From Rhodobacterales bacterium (lineage in GTDB: Bacteria > Pseudomonadota > Alphaproteobacteria > Rhodobacterales > Rhodobacteraceae), in the NCBI GenBank assembly GCA_021155205.1, contig JAJNPS010000009.1, forward strand, positions 62,001-126,000: a stretch of DNA of 64,000 nucleotides, in the 5' to 3' direction. The translations under genes and the position numbers were made by a program. The notes under the pieces are model-generated. The model did no database searches. It worked only from the letters and a program-made list of their open reading frames with translations, and had not been told where the DNA came from. Positions 59,565 to 64,000 of the stretch are shown here, piece by piece (positions within the stretch are counted from its first letter, which is position 1; each line of letters begins with the position of its first letter).

Positions 59565-59566
59565 TC

Positions 59567-60880
59567 CTAGGACGTGGCCGAAGGCCAGCGGCGATGCAAG
59601 TCGTCGATCTGATAGGGGTGGCGATGTCCTTGCGCGGCATGATCCCGCAGGTGCGGGTGGTCGGGCGGCAGATCGGCATGGTCATGCGCGATCTCCGCCG
59701 GATCCTGCGACGGCCAGAGCAGCATCACCGCCACCAGCGCCACCGCGCCAAGCACCGCCAGGGCAACGGCGGCGGCGGGCAGACCGACCACCGATCCGAC
59801 CCAGCCCGCCAGCGGATAGGTGACAAGCCAGGCGGCATGCGACAGGGCGAACTGCGCGGCAAAGACCGCCGGGCGGTCCTCTGGTCTTGCGGAACGGTTC
59901 AGGATGCGCCCGATCGGTGTCTGGCTCAGCGAAAACCCGAAACCCACGACGGCCCAGAGCGCCAGCAGGGCGGCAAAGGTTCCGGCAACGGCCGTGACCG
60001 CCACCCCCGCCACCATCAGCGCGGCGCCGCCGATCATCACCGGACGATCGGCAAAACGTCCGAGGATGCGCGGCATCAGAACTGCCGCCAGGATCGACCC
60101 GCCGCCAAAGGCGGCAAAGGCCAGCGCCACCTGCGGCGCATCCAGGCCCAGCCTTGCCTGCACCAGAACGACCGTGTTGACATAGACCATCGCCCCGGCC
60201 GCCGCGACCGACATCTCCATCACCATCAACCCGCGCAGGCGGGGTGTCGCCAGATAGATGCGCGCACCTTTGGTGACGCCGGCCCAGAACCCCTCTGGAG
60301 CGCCCACCGCGCGGGCGGGCAGGGCGACCGTCACCACCAAAAGCGCCGAGGCGACGAACCCCGCAACCGTACCGCCGAAGAGGACCGGGAACGTCACAAC
60401 CGTCAGCAGGGCTGCGGCCAGCATCGGGCTGACGATCTGTTCCAGATCCTCGGTCAGCCGCATCAGCGACAGGGCGTTTGTATAGTCCTTTTCGCCCGGC
60501 AGCACGTCCGGGATGGTGGCCTGGAATGCCGGGGTAAAGCCCGCCGAGGCCGCTTGCAGAAAGAAGATCAGCACATAGATCTGCCAGACCTCGGTGACAA
60601 AGGGCAGGAACAGCACGACCCCCGCGCGCACGAGGTCCAGCACGACCAGAAAGGCCCGGCGCGGCAGTCGTTCCGCCACGGCAGCGGCCACCGGGGCCAG
60701 CGTGACATAGGCCACCATCTTGATCGCAAGGGCAGTGCCCAGGACCAGCCCCGCATTTGCACCCGCCAGTTTCCAGGCCAGAAGGCCAAGCGCCACCGTG
60801 GCCAGCCCGGTGCCGATCAGCGCGATCAGCTGCGCCGCAAAGAGGTGCCGGAAGGTCCGGTTGGCAAGAACGTTCAGCAT
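59567..60880 (-). CDS. MFS transporter with histidine-rich C-terminal tail
   Basis: A 437-residue major facilitator with 10-12 spans. The N-terminus FRHLFAAQLIALIGTGLATV and the motif AVAERLPRRAFLVVLDLVRAG are of the enterobactin-exporter/DHA3-like group. The cytoplasmic C-terminus carries ten His in about 35 residues (for example HDHADLPPDHPHLRDH), a feature shared with nickel exporters such as NreB. In this metal-handling region a metal efflux role is plausible but unproven. ATG at 60880 begins right at the conserved start. Confidence 0.85.
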   Translation of the reverse strand: MLNVLANRTFRHLFAAQLIALIGTGLATVALGLLAWKLAGANAGLVLGTALAIKMVAYVTLAPVAAAVAERLPRRAFLVVLDLVRAGVVLFLPFVTEVWQIYVLIFFLQAASAGFTPAFQATIPDVLPGEKDYTNALSLMRLTEDLEQIVSPMLAAALLTVVTFPVLFGGTVAGFVASALLVVTVALPARAVGAPEGFWAGVTKGARIYLATPRLRGLMVMEMSVAAAGAMVYVNTVVLVQARLGLDAPQVALAFAAFGGGSILAAVLMPRILGRFADRPVMIGGAALMVAGVAVTAVAGTFAALLALWAVVGFGFSLSQTPIGRILNRSARPEDRPAVFAAQFALSHAAWLVTYPLAGWVGSVVGLPAAAVALAVLGAVALVAVMLLWPSQDPAEIAHDHADLPPDHPHLRDHAAQGHRHPYQIDDLHRRWPSATS

Positions 60881-61098
60881 GGCGGCGTCTTTCGTAAAAG
60901 CATCGTCATGGCCTTTGATACTGCACCGGGCAGGGGCCGTACATCCGGCCCCTCTGGCGAACCTTTTGCCAGACCCGCAGGACGGCGGCCAGTCAAGCGT
61001 GGCCTTGCGCGCCATGACCGGCCACGCGAGTGAATGCAAGATGTCGGCCCGCCCGTCGGGTCGGGTCGGATCGGCGATAACCGCGGTCTGCGCATCTG

Positions 61099-61697
61099 TC
61101 AGCCCGCCAAAGCTAGAACCGCCCGCCCCTCGGTCCGCCAGTCCGCCTGCCAGCGGGCGCGCATCATGCCCCCGCGCCCTGAGCGCCGCAACCGCAGCCC
61201 GCGCGTCAAGGCAGAACGGCCCCCGGCAACAGGCGACGATTTCAGCCCCCGGGTCCAGGGCAGGGCGACCTGATCCAGGTCGGCCAGCGGCGCGTGGATG
61301 GCACCGGGAATGTGCGCGGTGGCATATTCATCCTGCGGCCGCATGTCGAGCACGATGACCTGCTCATCGGCAAGCCGCGCAGGATATGCGCGACCCGCCC
61401 CAGATTCCGCCCGGCGATTGCCGCCATGAGATCCATCAGCGCCAGCGTCTTTGTGTCCGACAGCCGGTAGATCATCGCCTTGACGTCGCGGCGGCTGGCG
61501 ACCAGCCCTGCGTGACGCAACTGCTGCAGGTGTTGCGAACAGTTGGCGATGGTCAGGCCGGTCCGGTCGGCCAGGGCATCGACGCCACGTTCGCGTTGGA
61601 CCAGTTGTTCCAGGATCGTCAGCCGCGCCGGAGCGGACAGCGCCTGCGCGACAAGCGCGTATTCCGACAGAAGGGCAGCCTTGGGGCTGGTTGACAT
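61099..61697 (-). pseudogene. ArsR-family regulator fused to a rhodanese domain, broken by three frameshifts
   Basis: The first part (61697 to about 61385) encodes an intact ArsR winged helix: EYALVAQALSAPARLTILEQ, TGLTIANCSQHLQQLRHAGLV, MIYRLSD. After HILR the rhodanese domain continues in another frame (LADEQVIVLDMRPQDEYATAHIPGAIHAPL). Near 61255 it moves to a third frame containing the catalytic loop (EIVACCRGPFCLDARAAVAA), and near 61150 back to the second (DWRTEGRAVLALAG, stop at 61099). ArsR-rhodanese fusions are a known family, so the pieces form one ancestral gene. As sequenced, only the ArsR domain plus an unrelated tail (stop at 61242) can be made. Confidence 0.8.
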
Positions 61698-61720
61698 CGC
61701 TGGTCCTGAGAGGCTACATC

Positions 61721-61740
61721 ATTCAAGAGATCGCTTGAAT
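61721..61740. promoter_or_regulatory. ArsR-type operator, perfect dyad
   Basis: ATTCAAG (61721-61727), six bases, CTTGAAT (61734-61740): a perfect inverted repeat 24 bases before the ArsR start and 56 before the divergent hydroxylase. ArsR/SmtB proteins bind TTCAA/TTGAA dyads of this shape. It probably controls both directions. The dyad is intact although the regulator gene is damaged. Confidence 0.65.
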
Positions 61741-61795
61741 ATTATCACCCCCATCTCACCCCCATCGCCCGTGACAACCCAGAAAGCCGGTACCC

Positions 61796-62638
61796 ATGTC
61801 CGACACGCTTTTGGCTGCCGAGCCCGCGATCCGCCTGACGGTGTTTCTGGGCATGCTGGCCGCGATGGCGTTCTGGGAACTTGCAGCACCGCGCCGCCGC
61901 CGCGACATCCCCCGCGTGATCCGCTGGACCAACAACTTGGCGCTGGTCGTGGTGGACACGATCATCCTGCGCCTGACGTTCCCGATCCTGGCGGTCGCTC
62001 TGGCCGTGCTGGCCGAACAGCGCGGCTGGGGACTTTTCAACGCCCTCGATGCACCATTCTGGGTGGCGTTCCCGGCCTCGATGCTGATGCTGGATCTTGC
62101 GATCTACCTTCAGCACGTGCTGTTCCACGCCGTACCGGGCCTGTGGCGGCTGCACCGCATGCACCATGCCGATCTTGATTTCGACGCCACCACCGGGCTG
62201 CGGTTCCACCCCGCCGAGATCCTGATCTCGATGGGGATCAAGCTGGCGGTCGTGGCGGCGCTGGGGCCTCCGGCCGTTGCGGTGCTGGTGTTCGAGGTGA
62301 TCCTGAACGCCACTGCCCTGTTCAACCATGCCAATATCGACCTGCCGCGTGGCGTGGACCGGGCTCTGCGGCTGGTGATTGTGACGCCCGACATGCACCG
62401 CGTGCATCATTCCACCGACCCGCGCGAAACCAATTCCAATTACGGCTTCAACTTGCCGTGGTGGGACAGGATCTTGGGCACCTATGTCGCCCAGCCGGCC
62501 AAGGGGCATGACCACATGCAGATCGGGATTGCGCAGTTCCGCACGCCGCGCGACCTCTGGCTGGACCGGATGCTTGTGCAGCCCTTTCGCGGCCCGGACA
62601 GCGGGCAGGCCCTTGACCCGCAGGACCCCGGCGCCTGA
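61796..62638 (+). CDS. Fatty acid hydroxylase/sterol desaturase superfamily protein
   Basis: A 280-residue membrane di-iron enzyme. The histidine clusters are QHVLFH, WRLHRMHHADLDFD and DMHRVHHSTDP, with NHAN before the last. Four to five membrane spans surround them. These enzymes hydroxylate or desaturate lipid or carotenoid chains. The start ATG at 61796 lacks a strong ribosome site. Divergent from the damaged ArsR-rhodanese gene, with a shared operator. Confidence 0.87.
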   Translation: MSDTLLAAEPAIRLTVFLGMLAAMAFWELAAPRRRRDIPRVIRWTNNLALVVVDTIILRLTFPILAVALAVLAEQRGWGLFNALDAPFWVAFPASMLMLDLAIYLQHVLFHAVPGLWRLHRMHHADLDFDATTGLRFHPAEILISMGIKLAVVAALGPPAVAVLVFEVILNATALFNHANIDLPRGVDRALRLVIVTPDMHRVHHSTDPRETNSNYGFNLPWWDRILGTYVAQPAKGHDHMQIGIAQFRTPRDLWLDRMLVQPFRGPDSGQALDPQDPGA

Positions 62639-62644
62639 CTTTTC

Positions 62645-63700
62645 CTAGAACCTGCGCGCCTCGGGCCTTCTGTCGACCAGAACGGCGACGAACAGCGCCG
62701 GCATCCGCACCGGCAGCCAGGGATCAAGTCGCAGAAGCCTGCGGAAACTGTCCAGCGGCGGCCGCCGCCCGCGCATCAGCATGCGCAGGAACAAAAAGCT
62801 GTAGGCGCGGCGCGTCTTGCGGGCACGGGCCTTGGCAAATCCGGCGCGCAACGGCGTCATCACCGGCATCCGCATCAGTTTTTCGGCAAACAGCAACTGG
62901 CAGCCGATGCGTTCCAGCGTCGCAGGCGCGTTCCAGTCATGTGCGGCAAAAAAAAGGTTGACTCCCCGACCGCAGGCGACATTGCAGCGCCAAGAGATCG
63001 CCACCGACGCCCCCGACAGCGCGACGGTCAGCCAGAACATCCGGTCCTCGCTGGCATTGCGCAGGTCGGGGTCAAAGCGCTGTCCGCGGATCGCCGCCGC
63101 CCGCAGCACCACCGTCGAGGTATGGCTGAGATATCCCGTCACGAAATCGTCGTCGAGCACATGCGGCGCAAAGCCAAGCACAGGCCCGTCGGGGTCGAGC
63201 ACGGTTGCCCGCCCTGCCAGCGCCCGGCCCCCGTCGCGCAACAGGGCGACATCCTCGGAAAAGCGGGCAAAGGCGCCGTCGCGGCTGTTGTCGCAGCAGT
63301 AAAAGTCATACCCCCGGTCCAGTGCCGACAGGGCATCGGCAAGATGGGTGGGTGCCCAGATGTCATCGGAATCAAGGAACGCCACGAAATCGGTGCCGCC
63401 GTCCTGCTCTGCCATCTCCAGACCGCGGTTGCGCGCGGCACCCGGACCGGCGTTCGGCTGGCGGACCGGCTCAAGCGTGATGCCGGAATGGATCGCCAAA
63501 CCGGCAAGCTCGGCCGCAGCGGCGTGGGGCGAGCCGTCGTCGATCACAAGGATGCGCAGCGTCGTGCATGCAGGCATCTGCTGGGCCAGCACGCTTGCCA
63601 CGGCGCGCGTCAGAATGCCCGCGTCGCGCTGGAAATAGGGAATGATGACGGCCACCCGGACGGGCCGGTCTGTCTGGTCGCTCGGCGGCACGGGAGTCAT
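62645..63700 (-). CDS. Family 2 glycosyltransferase
   Basis: A 351-residue GT-A glycosyltransferase. It opens VRVAVIIPYFQRDAGILTRAVASVL, with VIDDGSP and the metal/nucleotide motif VAFLDSDDIW. The C-terminal part is basic (FAKARARKTRRAYS) and may lie on the membrane. Likely adds a sugar to a surface polysaccharide or lipid-linked glycan. It follows another glycosyltransferase by 7 bases, so the two form part of a glycan operon continuing past the window edge. Confidence 0.87.
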   Translation of the reverse strand: MTPVPPSDQTDRPVRVAVIIPYFQRDAGILTRAVASVLAQQMPACTTLRILVIDDGSPHAAAAELAGLAIHSGITLEPVRQPNAGPGAARNRGLEMAEQDGGTDFVAFLDSDDIWAPTHLADALSALDRGYDFYCCDNSRDGAFARFSEDVALLRDGGRALAGRATVLDPDGPVLGFAPHVLDDDFVTGYLSHTSTVVLRAAAIRGQRFDPDLRNASEDRMFWLTVALSGASVAISWRCNVACGRGVNLFFAAHDWNAPATLERIGCQLLFAEKLMRMPVMTPLRAGFAKARARKTRRAYSFLFLRMLMRGRRPPLDSFRRLLRLDPWLPVRMPALFVAVLVDRRPEARRF

Positions 63701-63707
63701 CCCTGCA

Positions 63708-64000
63708 TCAGGCGGTCGGCTGCAGCGCGACAGCATGCTCCAGCACCGACAGAAAGGTCTCAAACTGCCGTTCGCCGTCCATGTCCGGCCGCCGCGCATA
63801 GGTCCGCGCCGCCGCCGACGCCGCTGCATGCGCGACCGGATCGGCCCAGAGCCTGCGCACAGCGGCCGCCCAGTCGGCTACCGGCGCATCATGGTCCAGC
63901 ACGACTCCGCCGGGGCCGATGGCCTCGGCCAGACCGCCGCGCGACGATCCGACGACCGGAATGCCGCTGCAATGCGCCTCCGAGGCAACCCGGCCCCAGG
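63708..64000 (-). CDS. Family 4 (group 1) glycosyltransferase, C-terminal part only
   Basis: The reading frame is open to the right edge and ends at 63708. The visible about 97 residues include WGRVASEAHCSGIPVVGSSR, with the acceptor/donor Glu in the family position, then GGLAEAIGPGGVVLDHD and a helical tail. This is the second Rossmann domain of a GT-B enzyme. The N-terminal part lies outside the window. It is upstream of and probably coupled to the family 2 enzyme. Confidence 0.82.
   Translation of the reverse strand, partial: WGRVASEAHCSGIPVVGSSRGGLAEAIGPGGVVLDHDAPVADWAAAVRRLWADPVAHAAASAAARTYARRPDMDGERQFETFLSVLEHAVALQPTA

Overview
The window is about 64 kb of GC-rich DNA (I judge it to be in the mid-60s percent). 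It reads as the chromosome of an alphaproteobacterium of the Rhodobacterales (Paracoccaceae) type. The evidence is the adjacent sciP-ctrA pair, a Usg-family protein, the CcmF/CcmH block, a LexA box of the alphaproteobacterial GTTC-N7-GTTC form, a TakP-like TRAP system, an alphaproteobacterial lpx operon, and GC-rich and AT-rich palindromes between genes. Genes are tightly packed and many adjacent pairs overlap as ATGA or GTGA. I found no rRNA, tRNA, CRISPR array, prophage or intact insertion sequence.

Region 1 (1-11.1 kb) is a catabolic cluster for 2-aminobenzoate (anthranilate) by the CoA-thioester route. It encodes a 2-aminobenzoate-CoA ligase, the two-domain 2-aminobenzoyl-CoA monooxygenase/reductase, an SDR, a MarR regulator, two crotonase-fold proteins, an acyl-CoA dehydrogenase, a hotdog thioesterase and a RidA-family protein. 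A divergent pair (enoyl-CoA hydratase, 3-hydroxyacyl-CoA dehydrogenase) completes the set, and an M20 amidohydrolase lies next to it. One crotonase lacks both hydratase glutamates but has an aspartate at the nucleophile position of the hydrolytic/dehalogenase branch. The RidA protein lacks the usual carboxylate-binding arginine. Both fit the ring-opening and deamination steps on CoA-bound intermediates.

Region 2 (11.2-17.1 kb) is a hyuA-hyuB-FAD oxidase-NAD dehydrogenase operon, followed by an AT-rich gap with no gene. Region 3 (17.5-43.3 kb) is mainly core genome: fabZ-lpxA-lpxI-lpxB, mnmA, sciP/ctrA, ligA-recG, a NifU-like scaffold, hisI, gluQ, trmFO, gyrA, usg, an arginase/ornithine cyclodeaminase pair with a divergent Lrp regulator, ccmF-ccmH and ilvB-ilvN. 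Two small elements stand out here. One is a 40-residue membrane protein just downstream of recG, preceded by a perfect LexA box. The other is a complete ilv attenuator with a leader peptide containing Leu-Val-Leu-Ile-Ile-Val.

Region 4 (43.6-49.9 kb) holds a VOC protein, a TRAP transporter, a SCO/PCu(A)C copper-delivery pair, an L,D-transpeptidase and a lipoprotein. Region 5 (49.9-61.7 kb) is a metal-handling accessory region. It has a multicopper oxidase plus unusual ZIP transporter divergent from an MntR-like regulator, then dsbA-dsbB-lspA-P1B ATPase divergent from a CadR/ZntR-type MerR regulator with a textbook 19-bp-spacer promoter, and then a CDF exporter, YnfA, a YqaA-like protein and an MFS transporter with a His-rich tail. 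It ends in an ArsR-rhodanese gene broken by three frameshifts, whose operator is intact. Region 6 (61.8-64 kb) has a fatty acid hydroxylase superfamily protein and two glycosyltransferases, the last cut by the window edge.
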